64,000 bases of DNA, taken from Elymus sibiricus (taxonomy: Eukaryota; Streptophyta; Magnoliopsida; Poales; Poaceae). Numbering within the stretch: the first letter of the stretch is position 1; each line of letters starts with the position of its first letter. The translations under genes and the position numbers were made by a program. This document shows positions 10,318 through 21,218 of this stretch, one piece after another. The stretch spans positions 184,012,936 to 184,076,935 of the forward strand of contig CM077676.1 of assembly GCA_039707655.1 (NCBI GenBank), in the 5' to 3' direction. The notes under the pieces were generated by a model. The model had not been told where the DNA came from. It ran no database searches and saw only the letters and a program-made list of their open reading frames with translations.

Positions 10318-11057
10318 GTAAGCGTCTCTACTTGTTTTCGTCTTTGTTTCTTCCTGTTTTCCGCCCTTCGGCCTTTTGATCGTTCTTCTTCCCCTTCTTT
10401 TCCAGGGGTCTTCCCCGAGACCCAAGAGCCGTCCGAGGCGGTGGTGAACACCCACCGGCAAGAGCAAATGGCCGCGGGGCCGCCATCGAGGAGTATGCCG
10501 CCTGGTCGGTGGCGGAGATCACCGTGGCCGCCAAGGCCCGCTTGGAGGCGGTGGAGCGTGACATGAACCAGCTTTTCAAAGCTGGTTTGTCGATGGTGGC
10601 CACCCTCTGGCCGGGTGCGGTGGTGTCGACCACCGTGAGCTGGCTGGCGCGTTGGCTGGAGGCCGGTGCGGCGCGTCTTGGCGCGTGGAGGGCATCCGCG
10701 GCCTGAGCCGGCGCGGAGATGGCGCTTGGGCTCGTGGTGTCCTGGTACCCGGGAATCCGCCTAGACCGGCTGCAGGCGCGGAGGGCTGGGGCGGAGGCGG
10801 ACCTGGCGGAGCGAGTGACGCCGATTGCCGTGCGGGCCAGCGACATCGCGTCGTTCACCCCGCATGGTGAGTTCGTGCCGGAGCGGGCGCCGGACGGCAC
10901 GGAGCTACCCGCCGACGACTTCGGTCTGGCACTCGAGGACCCGAATGGGAGCTCGGCCGAGATGGGAGCCGGCACGGATGACGACGCCGTCGACTTGGAA
11001 GACACCGCCACCACGGAGGATCCGGCGCCGAGCGACGCCGATGAGGCCGCCGCCTAG

Positions 11058-11827
11058 GGTGTTTTAGTTTTCCTGTATCTATTTCTTTTAAACTTGAAAC
11101 TTTTGTTAGCCAGCAGATCCACACACTGGGGGGTGTGAGTTATTGTAATGAACTGCTGGCCGTGGGCCTTGCTGTATATAGATGCATGTTTGTTTCCTTG
11201 TATGCTTGTGCTTGCCGTTTGCCGGTTTCGCTCTTGCTCTTTTCCCTTAGCCGTTTTCTCGTTCCCTCCCCTTTTCAAACTCCTCCCCGCCAGCCGGACA
11301 GCCGGGAGCTGGTCTGTAGCTTGGACGGGGAGCCAGACTCGAAAGGGAGCGAGCAGTACTTTAGGCGTTAGGATTTTAGTGCGAGCGAAACACCCACTGG
11401 GCCGGCTGGTTGCAGGCGGCGAAGCCGGCTGGGGCGCAGCCGGTCTGTGCGGCGAAGAGAAAGGGAGAGGGAGAGATCCGGGTTGGCCAAGCCGGGCGTT
11501 CGTACTTAGCCATTTTTCGTGTGAGGACGCTTGCAGCCTTTGGCTCTTGCCAGCCTTGAACAGCCGGGAGCCGGTCTGTGGCTTGTGGCAAAGAGGGGGC
11601 TTTTAGCGGGGCGCACGTTACTGGCCGGATTTAGAAGAGCGAGGCGCGGGCTAGCCGGCGATCCCTCGAGCCACCGAGCCGGCCATGCCGACCTAGCGGG
11701 AGGGAGGCGAATGTGGTAAAGTGCGCAAGAACTCGATAGAGATGAAAAGGTAGCCCCCGAGTGTCGTTTGGGGGACCTGCTGCTTTCATTAACTTCCAAA
11801 AGGGGTAGTGATACATACATACATGGT
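11058..11827. other. Spacer between antisense ORF and pol of element 1
   Basis: 770 bp between two convergent reading frames, with no gene of its own. It should hold the 3' UTR of the antisense transcript (from 11058 on the plus strand) and of gag-pol (to the left of 11828 on the minus strand). GCCGGCTGG-like words recur here, as elsewhere in the element. No clear polyadenylation signal was identified. Confidence 0.5.
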
Positions 11828-12313
11828 TCAACTGTAAAACGGACGGAGGAACTCCGTGTTCCAGGGGCGTTCTGTCTCTTCACCAGAAGCGTCTCTCTTG
11901 CGCTTGTTTTGCTTTTGTGCGTCGATGAGGTAGTACGTGTTGTTGCGTAGGGCCTTGCTGATGATGAAGGGGCCCTCCCATGGGGAGGATAGCTTGTGCT
12001 GGCCGGCTGTTCGCTGGATTAGCCGGAGTACGAGGTCGCCCTCGTGGAAAGCTAGGGGCTTGATCTTCTTGCTGTGGTAGTGGCATAAGTTCTATTGGTA
12101 GATGGCCGACCGGCTAAGGGCTAGCAGGCGCGCCTCCTCCAGCAGGTCGACGCTGTCTTGGCGTGCTGCTTCGGCTTCGACTTTTGTGTACAGGGTGACC
12201 CGAGGCGAGTCGAACTCGAGATCCGCGGGGATGACCGCCTCGGCCCCGTAGATGAGGAAGAATGGGGTGAAGCCGGTTGAGCGGTTGGGGGATGGTCCGG
12301 AGACTCCATAGGA
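11828..12313 (-). pseudogene. Integrase C-terminal domain of element 1 pol
   Basis: In a minus frame shifted relative to the upstream integrase ORF, the sequence reads FTPFFLIYGAEAVIP, then after a TAG near 12093 continues KIKPLAFHEGDLVLRLIQRT and SSPWEGPFII, ending WNTEFLRPFYS with TGA at 11828-11830. These are the usual Gypsy GPY/F-like integrase tail and the end of pol. I see no chromodomain, which fits Tat rather than chromovirus elements. A frameshift near 12310 and the TAG mean the tail is not made from this copy. Confidence 0.7.
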
Positions 12314-14168
12314 CGGCCGGCAGCTCGTCGATCCAGCTGCCAGGTGATCGCACAAGCGGCTCGACGAGTCGCGGCTTGATGCCAGCCAAGATGAGGCCGT
12401 TTGCCCGCTCCGCCTGGCCGTTGGACTGAGGCTGTGCGACGGAGGCCAGGTCAAGCCGGATGCCGGAGACGGAGCAGTAGCGCGCCAGCGTGCCTTTGGC
12501 GAAGTTGGTGCCGTTGTCGGTGATGATGCTGTTGGGGACGCCGTAGAGGATAGCGATGTCTTTGATGAACTTGACGGCTGTGGGGCCGTCGAGTTTCTTG
12601 ATCGGCCTTCCCTCGATCCACTTGGTGAACTTGTCGACGGCCACCAGAAGGTGCATCATGCCGCCACGAGCGGTTTTGAATGGTCCCACCATGTCGAGGC
12701 CCCAAATGGCAAAGAGCCACGCGATGGGGATGGTCTGGAGAGCCGCAGCCGGTTGGTGGCTCTGGGCCTTGAAGTGCTGGCAGCCCTTGCATTTGAGGAC
12801 CAACTCCTCGACGTCCTTCAGCGCAGTTGGCCAGTAGAAGCCGTGGCAGAATGCTTTGGCCACCAGAGACCGAGAGGCGGCGTGGTGCCCGCACTCGCCC
12901 TGGTGGATGTCGATCAGGATCTCGACGCCCCTGGCCGTCTCGACACATTGCTGGAAGACGCCGGTTGTGCTACGCTTGACGAGCTCGCGGTTGATGATGC
13001 TGTAGGCAGAGGCCCGGCGCTGCACTTGCCGAGCCTCAACCTCGTTCGCCGGGAGCTCGCCGCTTGCCAGGAAAGTGAGGATCGGTTGGGCCCAAGACGG
13101 TGCCTCCAGCACCGTGAGGACGGCCACTTGCGCAGGTTCGGCCGGGTCAGGAGGCGGCGAGCTGGAGCCGGCAGCCCTCGAGCCGGAGCCGGCAGCCCCC
13201 GGGGCTGGGTGAGAGGTGGCAGCCCCCGGGATCGGGATGGCAGTCCCCGGGGCTGGGTTCACGACAGCAGCCCCCGGGGCCGGGACGACAGCCCCCGGGT
13301 TGGCGCTGGCAGTCCTCGAGCTGGAGCCGGCAGCCCCCTGGGCTGGGTCGGAGGCGGCAGCCTCCAGGATCGGGGCGGCAGTCCCCGAGCCGGAGCCGGC
13401 GGCCCCAGAGCCGGGAACGGGGACCGTCGGGTCGGCCGGGACGAAGATGGACTCCGAATCCGGAGACGGCATGATGGAGGGCTTGCGCAAGTGTTCGAGG
13501 GAGACGCCGGTTGGGATTGCTTGCCGGCTGGAGCCAAGCTTGGTGAGAGTGTCCGCCGCCTCGTTCTTGTTTCGGGGGACGTGGAGGAACTGGTAGCCGT
13601 CGAAGCTGTCGGTCATCTGTTGGACCAGGTTGCGGTAGCTGGCCATGTTGGAGTCTCTAGCGTCCCACTCGCCGGCGACCTGCTGGACCACCAGGTCGGA
13701 GTCGCCGAAGCAGAGGATACGCCGGATGCCGATTTCTTTGGCCAGCTGGAGGCCGTGGACAATGGCTTTGTACTCGGCGACGTTGTTGGAAGCAGCGAAG
13801 TGGATTTGGAGCGCGTAGCGCAGCCGGTCGCCCTTGGGGGAGGAGAGCATGATGCCGGCTCCCAAGCCGGAGGCCATCTTTGAGCCGTTGAAGTGCATGC
13901 GCCAGTGCGTTGCGTCGGGAGCCGACGGCAAGTACTGGGTCTCCGCCCAATCGACGAGGAAATCGGCCAACGCCTGCGACTTGATGGCGGTGCGAGGCTC
14001 GTAGAGGATGGTGTGGCCGGCTAGCTCAATGGCCCATTTGGCGATCCAGCCAGAGGCGTCCCGGCATCCCATGGTCTCGCCGATGGGGGCCGTGCTCACC
14101 ACGGTGATGGCGTGCTCCTGGAAGTACCGCTTCAGCTTCTTGGCGGCCAAGTACACACCGTAGCACAT
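12310..14168 (-). pseudogene. aRNase H and integrase core of element 1 pol
   Basis: A minus-strand frame that starts in the tail of the first RNase H (KKLKRYFQEHAI). An archaeal-type RNase H follows, with acidic positions in WRMHFNGSK, NNVAEYKAI and FGDSDLVVQQV and the late Asp in NEAADTLTK. Next comes a Pro/Ala/Gly repeat linker (about 13140-13440), then integrase: a zinc finger (HH in ECGHHAASRSL, CC in CKGCQHF) and a DDE core (Asp in LDMVGPF, Asp in ITDNGTNF, Glu in NGQAERANG). The frame is lost near 12310, just after the core. The second RNase H places the element in the Tat clade. Catalytic residues look intact, but the flanking frameshifts disable it. Confidence 0.8.
13140..13440 (-). 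repeat. Pro/Ala/Gly-coding repeat between aRNase H and integrase
   Basis: Degenerate tandem units of about 24-30 bp (GGCAGCCCCCGGGGC-like on the plus strand) encode variants of PAPGAA and GSGSG over about 95 residues on the minus strand. It lies exactly between two folded domains, as a flexible linker would. Confidence 0.75.
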
Positions 14169-15337
14169 CTTCTGGTAGTGGGGTAGTTCTGCTTGGAGGT
14201 GGAGAGGACCTCGCTCAGGTCGTACACAGGGCGCTGGACCGGCTGTGCCTTGCCTTCCTCGGGACGCTCTACCGCCAGCACCACACTGACCACGCGGGTG
14301 GTTGCCGCGATGTACATCAGGAGCGGCTCCTTCTCAGCCGGCGCGGCCAAGACGGGTGTGGTGGAGAGCATGCGCTTGAGGTCGCGGAAAGCTTTGTCCG
14401 CCTGGTCGGACCACTCGAACGGCGTCGTCTTCTACATCAGCTGATATAGGGGCAAGGCCCTCTCCCCCAGCCGGTTGACGAATCGGCTGAGAGAGGCCAA
14501 ATAGCCGGTGATCTTTTGGACATCGCGCAGCCGGGGTGGCTTGTGCATGCGCTCGATGGCCTTGATCTTCTCCGGATTGGCCTCAATGCCGCGCTCCGAG
14601 ACGAGGAAACCAAGGAGTTGGTCGGCTGGTACGCCAAAGACGCATTTCTCCGGGTTGAGCTTGATCTGGAATTGGCGCAGATTGGCAAACGTTTCCCTGA
14701 GATCCTCGAGGAGGGTGAGGTGCTTCTTGGTCTTCACCACGATGTCGTCCACGTAGACGTGCACATTGCGGCCGATTTGCGGCAGGAGGCACTTTTGGAT
14801 GCAGTGCTGGAAAGTGGCTCCGGCGTTCTTCAAACCGAACGACATGGTGATGTAGCAATACGGCCCGAAGGGGGTGATGAAGGACATCTTGAGGGAATCC
14901 GCCGGGTCCAGCTTGATCTGGTGGTAGCCAGAGTACGCGTCCAGGAAGGACAGGAGCTCGTAGCCGGCGGTGGAGTCGATGACTTGGTCGATTTGGGGTA
15001 GGGCAAAGGGGTCCTTGGGGCAGGCCTTGTTCAGGCTGGTGTAGTCGATACACATGCGCCAAGTGCCGTTCTTCTTCAGGACGAGGACTGGGTTGGCCAG
15101 CCACTCGGGGTGGAACAGTTCCATGATGAACCTGGCTTTGAGCAGCCGGGCGATCTCTTCGCCAATGGTTCTTCGCTTCTCCTCGGAGAAGCGGCGTAGC
15201 GGCTGCCGGACCGGCTTGGCATCCGGACGGACATGGAGTTTGTGCTCGACGAACTTCCTCGGAACACCAGGCATGTCTTTAGGGGACCATGCGAAGATAT
15301 CCCGATTCTCACAGAGGAAGTCGACGAGCTCGCCTTC
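14132..15337 (-). pseudogene. Reverse transcriptase and RNase H of element 1
   Basis: The minus frame 15274-14432 holds RT. The fingers/palm read LANPVLVLKKNGTWRMCIDY and FLDAYSGYHQIKL, and the catalytic box YVDD is at about 14747-14758. A TAG at 15336-15338 separates it from protease and another at 14432-14434 from RNase H. RNase H continues at 14371-14132 (TPVLAAPAEKEPLLMYIAAT, LSEVLSTSKQNYP) and is lost to a frameshift near 14170. RT copies RNA to DNA and RNase H removes the template. The RT core is well preserved, and each break looks like a single point change, so the decay is moderate. Confidence 0.85.
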
Positions 15338-16180
15338 CTATTTGCTGTCGAGGCCGGAGCCCACGACGACGTACCCGCTGGAGTTGGGGTTAGACAGGTT
15401 GAGCGAAACCTTCCTCGTGCCTTTGGCCGGCTTGAAGGACCCCTCGTCGGCCGGCTGCTTGAGCTGAGCCGGCATGACCGGCTGCTCGCCGGCTCGCGCG
15501 ACGAGACGGTCGAGCTGGCGCCTCTCCTCGGTGATGACCAGCGACTCGGCCAGCTTAGAGCCGGCTTTGGCGCACTCCAGGGACTTCTTGTAGTCGCCGG
15601 TGATGGTGATGATGCCCTTGGGACCCGACAGCTTCATCTTGAGGTAGGCGTAGTGGGGGACCGCCATGAACTTGGCCAGGGCGGGCCGGCCCAAAATCGC
15701 GTGGTAGGGGCTGGCGAGGTTGACCACCTCGAACCAGATCGGCTCGCGGCGGAAGTGGGCGCTGGTGCCGAACAACATGTCCAGCCGAACCCTGCCGATG
15801 GGGGAGCACGAGGCGCCCGGCACAAAGCCGTGGAACACCGTCTGGGTGGGTTGCAGCTGGCTCTCCTCGATGCCGAGCTTGACCATGGTGTCGCGGTAGA
15901 GGATGTTGATGCTGCTGCCGCCATCGATCAGCACCCGCAAAAAGTGGCAGGTGCGCTTTTCAGTGACGAAGGTGGGGTCAAGGATGAGCGCGTAGCCACC
16001 CGGCGTGGGCATCACGGCCGGGTGGTCCTCCCGGGTCCAGCTGACAGGACGGTCGGACCAGTGCATGTACTGGGGGACTGGGGGGACCACGGCATTCACC
16101 TCATGCTGGTACTTGCGCTTGCTGTGCTTGTCATCGCCCTCACTTGTGAAGACGACGTAGGCTGCGTCCGGCTACGGGTA
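15338..16180 (-). pseudogene. Aspartic protease region of element 1
   Basis: The minus frame (ORF 16099-15338) has the active site LIDGGSSINILY, about 55 residues in, and the flap-side motif AILGRPALAKFMAV. IDGGS replaces the DTG/DSG of retroviral proteases, as is usual in Tat elements. The enzyme would cleave the Gag-Pol polyprotein. Upstream, 16180-16360 encodes a Pro-rich linker with frameshifts. Downstream a TAG (probable Gln codon change) separates it from RT. Confidence 0.8.
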
Positions 16181-16439
16181 GGGGTTGTTGGCGAGGGCGC
16201 CGGCTGCCGGCGGTGGCGGGGGAGGTGGCGGGAGCTGCGGATTGGGACCGGGCGGTGGTGGTGGAAAATCGCCACGCATCAGGCGATGGGTGATGCTGCA
16301 GTTCCGGAGCATGTGTGTGGATGGTTTTGCGCTGCTGTGGTGCTTGCAAGGGGCATCCAGCATCTGCTCGAAAGAGAATTTGGGCTGCCAGGCCGTCTTC
16401 CGGTGCGCTGGCGCTTGACGCCGCCTTGCTCGGCCGGCT

Positions 16440-18345
16440 GTTCCTCCGCCACGCCGGCCACTTGCTGATTGTTGTAGCGAGGAGCCGGCTGCTCGGCCTT
16501 CTGCTTGTTGTTCTTGTTGTCTTACTGGCGCTGGTTGGTTTCGGCAGCCGGCTTTGGGGTGGCCGGCTGGACCTGGACTGGCTTGCCGTCTACGTCGACG
16601 GTGATCTTTACGTGCATTGCGGAGTCGGCCATGGCGTACTTGTCCGCCACCGCCATGAGCTCCGCCAGGTTGTCCGGCTCGTCACACATCAGGCGGTGCT
16701 TGAGTAGGGTGCCGTCTCGGCACCCGTCGATGAAGTACTGGACGCCTTGCACTTCGTGGACCCCTTCGCAGGAGTTGCGCAGCTCGGTCCACCGCGTGAG
16801 GAAGTCACGAAGAGGCTCGCCCGGGCCCTTAACGCACATGGAGAACTGGCGAGCCCGACCCGGACGCATATACGTGCTGGTGAAGTTGAGTACGAACGCA
16901 TCCTCGAAGGCCAACCAGGAGTTGACGCTGCCGGCCCTCAGGTTGTTAAGCCATGTCCGGGCCGAGCCGCGAAGCATGAGGGGGACGTAGCGAACCGCCA
17001 TGCGCCGGTTGCCGCCGGCGATGCCGACAGCAGTGGTGTAGTCGGTTAGCCAGTCTTCCGGCTTGGAGAGGCCGCTGTACTTGGGGGTGTCGCGGGCCAG
17101 CATGAACCCTTTGGGGAAGGGCTCTTCGCGGATGCGGGGTCCGAAACAGGCGGGGCCGACAGAGCTCTCCTCCTCGAGAAGTGTGGACCATGCCAGCCGG
17201 TCAATGCGGTGGCGAGCATTGGTTCGGTCGTAGGGTTTGCAAGGGCCCAGCCGGCTCGCGACGGGGCCGCGTGGCACTGCGCCAGCGGAAGCCGGCCGGG
17301 GCCGTCGAGGCGGCGGGGGAGGAAGTTCCGGCTGCTGAACCAGGTCGTTACCGGCAGTCTCGTCGGCAATGCCGTCGCCAGCCGTCGTGACGCGGTTGTG
17401 CCGGCTCCGGCTTGCCTGGCGCCGGCCAGAGCGGCTGGCGCTGCCGGCAGGGGAAGACACCTGCTGCGTGTCCCGAAGGGCCCTCTCCGGGTTCGCGGTG
17501 TTTCCCGAAGCGGAGGCGGATGGCTGGGCCGGGTCGAAACGCTTCTGCTGCTCGTTCGCCGTGGTGATGAGGTCGCGGATGCGCTGCTGCTGCTGCTGCA
17601 GCTCCTCGCCCTCCAGGAACTCGAGTCCGCCACGGCCACCTAAGCCGCGCACATGTTCTTGACGGGGGTGTCATAGACGGGCCGGCCTGCGCATAGCGCA
17701 CGGCCGATTGCGCCCCCACGGATTCGTACCTCCGCGACCCGGCTGGGCTTGGCGGCGGCCAGCGTGAAGCTATGGACGCTGTCGTACTCTCGCTGGGCGG
17801 ACTCCAGCCGGCGCCGCGTTGCCGCGAGCGCCGTGGCCTCGACCAGCAGTTGCTGACGGTCCTCGTTGAGCTGAACCACTGCGGCCGCCGTGTCGGCGTC
17901 AGGCGTGATGGGGGCTTGTAGGCTTCGGATCGTCTCGCGAAGCGGGTCGACCCGGCGAGGCGGGGCCGCAGCGGCGGCGGCGGCCGCAGCGGCCTTCTCC
18001 TTGCTGCGCGAGGGGCCGGAGCTAGTGCCGACGGTCAGCACCTCCGCACGGGCGCAGAGGGCCGCGACGTCAGCGGAGACGGCGCAGCCAACGGGGACGG
18101 GCGAGTCGGCGAAGCTGTGTACCTCGCTGGGGTACTCGTCGGGGATGAGCGCGATGAAAACGCGCAGTGCGCCGAGAGGGACGACGAGGCAGCCTGCGGG
18201 GCAGGCAGCGTCCTCGCCTGGCGCAGCGTCGCAGCCGGCCAGGTTGGCCGCGCAAGGTGCACAGACCAAGCCGTGCGTAATGCGCTCGCCACAGCTGGTG
18301 AACGGCCTCGTCCAGAACTTGACTCCGGCCGACGCCGCGAGCAGC
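16440..18345 (-). pseudogene. Gag of element 1
   Basis: Gag builds the particle that packages element RNA. A minus frame runs from just inside the primer site (about 18330) to a TAG at 17640-17642. It is Ala-rich with a run of about ten Ala (about 17960-17990) and a helical segment (VQLNEDRQQLLVEATALAAT). The next frame, 17652-16522, encodes the capsid-like domain: FTPKYSG-type start (DTPKYSGLSKPEDWLTDY), then GSARTWLNNL, then PLRDFLTRWTELRN, then KYAMADSAMH. It ends at a stop at 16522-16524 and the remaining nucleocapsid region is scrambled. Frameshift and stops make it non-functional. No CCHC knuckle was found. Confidence 0.75.
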
Positions 18346-18363
18346 CCCACGGTGGGCGCCAAC
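18344..18363 (-). other. Primer binding site of element 1
   Basis: Directly inside the 5' LTR the minus strand reads GTTGGCGCCCACCGTGGGGC. TGGCGCC followed by CACC is a typical primer site of plant Gypsy elements. I infer a tRNA primer with a 3' end complementary to this but do not name the tRNA. Confidence 0.7.
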
Positions 18364-18510
18364 TGTCGTGGTGAAATCACGGCAGATGCCATGAGATGGC
18401 TAAAAGTGGGGGGCTGCGTGAGGACGCCGGTGGATTCCGTAAACGAGGTTGGCACAGGCGTGCGTGGGACACAAGGCGTACCCAGGTTCGGGGCCCTCCG
18501 GAGAGGAAAC
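18364..18510 (-). repeat. 5' LTR of element 1, distal piece
   Basis: Begins TGTCGTGGTG like 524, with about 95% identity over 147 bp, then is broken by element 2 after GAGAGGAAAC. It resumes at 25645. Together the two pieces make a complete LTR. Confidence 0.88.
18506..18510. repeat. Target-site duplication of element 2, left copy
   Basis: GAAAC here and GTAAC at 25645-25649; the uninterrupted LTR at 524-1361 has GTAAC at this place. One substitution has occurred since insertion. Confidence 0.75.
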
Positions 18511-19386
18511 TGTCGGGCCCATGGAACCCAGGGTATCCAAACCCGTCTGCCTTTGGCCCAGGGCGCAACGCCTGGCGTGGGCCCAGCAGGCCGTCATCAC
18601 CAAGCACCTTACCAGGACTCTTCATGAGGCCCCCTCCTCAGGGAGCGGCGAGTAGGGCTCGGCATCTTCACCAACGGCATCGCGAGGTGGCCTCTCGAGG
18701 CCTCCTCCCGAAGGCGCCCAAGACGAAGGCTGTTCGGCACAGCCACGCGGTCTGGGGCCCATCACGTGGGTGATGCGCGCGACGACGAGCTGCGACAGAG
18801 GCCACGCCAGCAGGCGCGGATGAAGATGGTTTCCCCTTTTGTGTTAAGGGAGCAGGGCCAGCAATCTACTTCCCAAAGCAACCCCAAGGGTTGCCCGATC
18901 GACGAAAGGAGACCAAGACGACGGGCGCGCAGGGCGGAGGTCACCACTGAGCCCACCGGCACGTCATGGATCATGCTTTGGCAGGCGAAGACCGCCTTTA
19001 GTCAGGATAGCCTGAGCGCCTGTCCCCTTTCAAAACCGCCAAGTGTGGCAACCCTTCCCGCCTAAGTTTTCGAGGGGGAAGAGGACCAAGGCTGGTATAA
19101 AGGGCAGTGCTGCCGTTGTAGAGAGGGAGACCTCGGTTGAGTTCTGCCTCCTCCACCTTGTACGCAAGAACTCTCTTGCCCCTTGCAATCCCAACCACAA
19201 GCAGGAGTAGGGTTTTACACCGCAAGGTGGCCCGAACCTAGGTAACCGCTGAGTCCACGGTCCGTTCCTCACTAGCGCGCTCTCGCCGTAGCCTCGCCGT
19301 TGCTTAGTCGTGGTAGGAGACGAAGTGGTAGAACGAGCTCACCCTAGTGTTTGAACCTTTGGGTCTCCGGAGCCCGACTTCCGACA
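18511..19386 (+). repeat. 5' LTR of element 2
   Basis: 876 bp, TGTCGGGCCCATGGAACCC to CCCGACTTCCGACA. It carries a TATAAAG box at 19096-19102 and a likely transcript start region shortly after. Confidence 0.88.
19096..19102 (+). promoter_or_regulatory. TATA box in 5' LTR of element 2
   Basis: GGTATAAAGGGC about 290 bp before the LTR end, conserved in the other LTR at 25354-25360. Position fits the U3/R border. Promoter activity is inferred. Confidence 0.55.
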
Positions 19387-19404
19387 TTTGGCGCGCCTGG
19401 TACG
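19387..19404 (+). other. Primer binding site of element 2
   Basis: TTTGGCGCGCCTGGTACG immediately follows the LTR. It occupies the primer-site position and starts with the TGG expected to pair with a tRNA CCA end. It differs from element 1's primer site; I do not assign the tRNA. Confidence 0.55.
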
Positions 19405-19449
19405 GGTGCGCTATTGTTCTTCCGCTCCATCCTCTGCTCCACCAACCTC

Positions 19450-21110
19450 ATGGCCGACGCACGTCGCGAGCGCGCCGAGCGCAGGGCTGGCCGCGTGGCT
19501 CAGACGGAGCCAGTGGCCCGTGGCAACCGCCGCCGCCCCGACGCCGAGGCTGCTGCCGCCACCGACCCCGCTGCCCGCGAGCAGCAGGACTCCTCCCTGC
19601 ACCCCTCCGTGCAGGCGAACGGCCACACCGCCACGGCCTCCTCCCTCGCCCACCGTGGGCAACCGAACCCGCAAGCAGCGCTGCACATGGTGCGCGAGCT
19701 GCTCCGCTACCGTCCAGCTGACGCCGGCTACCACGCCTGGCTTGGCCGCATCACCGAGCTTGTCAACGCCGTCGGGGACGCTCCGGTGCCTTCCCACTCG
19801 CTTCGCCCTCCACCGTCTTGCACTGGGGACCTGGCGCACTGTGCTCCCCCGCCGCCTCCTCTGCGCGACGAGCATGGCGGGCCCCAACGCAACGCACGGG
19901 CTCGTGAGCCGTCCCGTGGCGCGTCCTCGCCGGTCCGAGACGAGGCCAGCTGCCAGATCATCCGCCGCGCGCCCCCTGATGCGCGAGTGCTCCTCGAGCG
20001 GTAGCGCCAGTGCCAGGACCAGGCCGTTTAGGATGTTGCGGCGGCTGGGCGTCAAAACCGCTCCGCCCTCGCTGGTGGCGTCCCCTCAAGTGGTGTAGGC
20101 TACCGTGCCTTCACGCGCGAGCTGCGTCGCGTGGTCTGGCCCGCGAAGTTCAAGCCTGAGCTGCCTCCGCGCTACGACAGCACCCCCAAACCCGCGGAGT
20201 TCCTCCAGCTCTACGCACTGAGCATCGAGGCGGCGAACGGCAACGACAACGTCATGGCGAACTGGTTTCCCATGGCCCTCAAGGATGGCCCGCCCTCCTG
20301 GCTCATGAACCTCACCGAGGCGTCCATCTCATCGTGGGCCGAGCTCTGCAGCCAGTTCGTCGCCAACTTCAAGGGAACACAGGACCACTCCCTCACCATC
20401 AATGACCTGCCGTGTGTGTGGCAGCGCCTAGACGAGACCCTCCGCAAGTACATCCAGCGCTTCAGCCAGGTGCGCAACAAGATCCCGCGCGCCTCCGACG
20501 CGGCCATCATCTCTGCGTTCTCCACTGGCGTCATGGACATCAAGATGCGCGAGAAGCTTGCCATCAACGGTGAGCTCGACTCCATGCTTGAGCTGCTCGA
20601 CCTCGCCGACAAGTGCGCCAAGGCTGAATAAGGCCGCCTCTTCGTCCACAACGACCCCGACGCGGCGCTCGATGCCGCCAAGACTAAGAACAAGGACGTC
20701 AAGCGCAAGGGCCCTGCCGTGCTTGCGGCGGAGCCCGAGCAGAAGCACAGCCGCGACCATGACGAGCCCTGGAAAGACAGCTGGCCACTCTGCCCCTTCC
20801 ACAATGTGTGCTCCCATAGCACTGAAGACTGTCAGGAGCTCAAGCTGCTACGCGACGAGTACCAGAGCCGCCGAGACGATCGCAATGGCCGCGGCACCGG
20901 CCGCGGAGGTGGCCGCGGCGGCAACCGTTGGGACGGCCGCAACGGCAATGACAACTTCTGCTAGGGTTGGCGCGACCAGCCTCATGAGGACGCCTGGCGC
21001 GATCAGCCTCGTGAGGCCGCCTTGCGCGACCAGCCTCGTGAGGCGAATCCTCAAGCCAATGCCGCTCTTCGCCGCTGCCGCCGCCACCCTGGAGGAACGA
21101 CGTCAACCAG
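19450..21110 (+). pseudogene. Gag of element 2
   Basis: The start MADARRERAERR at 19450 is the first ATG after the primer site. One frame is kept through the whole gene, but it holds stops at 20002, 20032 and 20095 and again at 20629 and 20962. The capsid-like domain lies at 20131-20631 (AKFKPELPPRYDS, WFPMALKDGPPSWLMNL, LRKYIQRFSQVRNKIP). A nucleocapsid-like part has CPFHNVCSHSTEDC (about 20795-20833), which resembles a CX3HX3CX5C knuckle, then an RGG-type Arg/Gly tract (20880-20950). The 3' part repeats WRDQPHED/ALRDQPREA. Gag would package the RNA; this copy is interrupted. Confidence 0.75.
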
Positions 21111-21218
21111 CCTGACGAGGGCGCCGGGGGCTACCAGGAGCCTCGCGCAGTCGCCTACATCCTTGGCGGGTCTCAGGCCCCCACGTCCAACCACCACTTC
21201 AAGCAGTTCTCTCGCGAG

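Larger units (their letters stand above)
2082..11057 (+). pseudogene. Antisense ORF of element 1 (gypsy-type 'Transposase_28'-like protein), multi-exon, broken
   Basis: A plus-strand gene, opposite to the element's own gag-pol, starting ATG at 2082. The first exon (to about 2962) encodes a globular domain resembling the plant 'putative gypsy type transposon' family (Pfam Transposase_28): key stretches are DDIEYLRRTW and GPNTILQLTGFATLCEGYVG. Later exons encode acidic, Ala/Glu-rich coiled coil (3604-4460, 4653-4758, about 4930-5268, about 10406-11057). Clear intron borders are GTAAG at 3507 with CCAG before 3604, GTAAG at 4461 with GCAG before 4653, and GTAAG at 10318 with CCAG before 10406. 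In-frame stops occur at about 2550, 3092, 4284, 5029, 5226 and 10704, and Sirevirus-B splits it at 5268/10281. Known for the lineage: Tat elements often carry an antisense ORF at this place. Its function is unknown; this copy cannot make the full protein. Confidence 0.7.

Noticed and set aside
12651..13883. 410-codon plus-strand open frame
   Set aside because: Antisense shadow of the GC-rich RNase H/integrase region on the minus strand; no domain and the frame spans the repeat linker.
15233..16468. 411-codon plus-strand open frame
   Set aside because: Opposite strand of the protease/RT region of element 1, whose minus-strand frames carry clear catalytic motifs.
18345..18363. tRNA-like signals at primer binding sites
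   Set aside because: These are 12-20-nt complements of tRNA 3' ends, not tRNA genes; no cloverleaf can be built around them.
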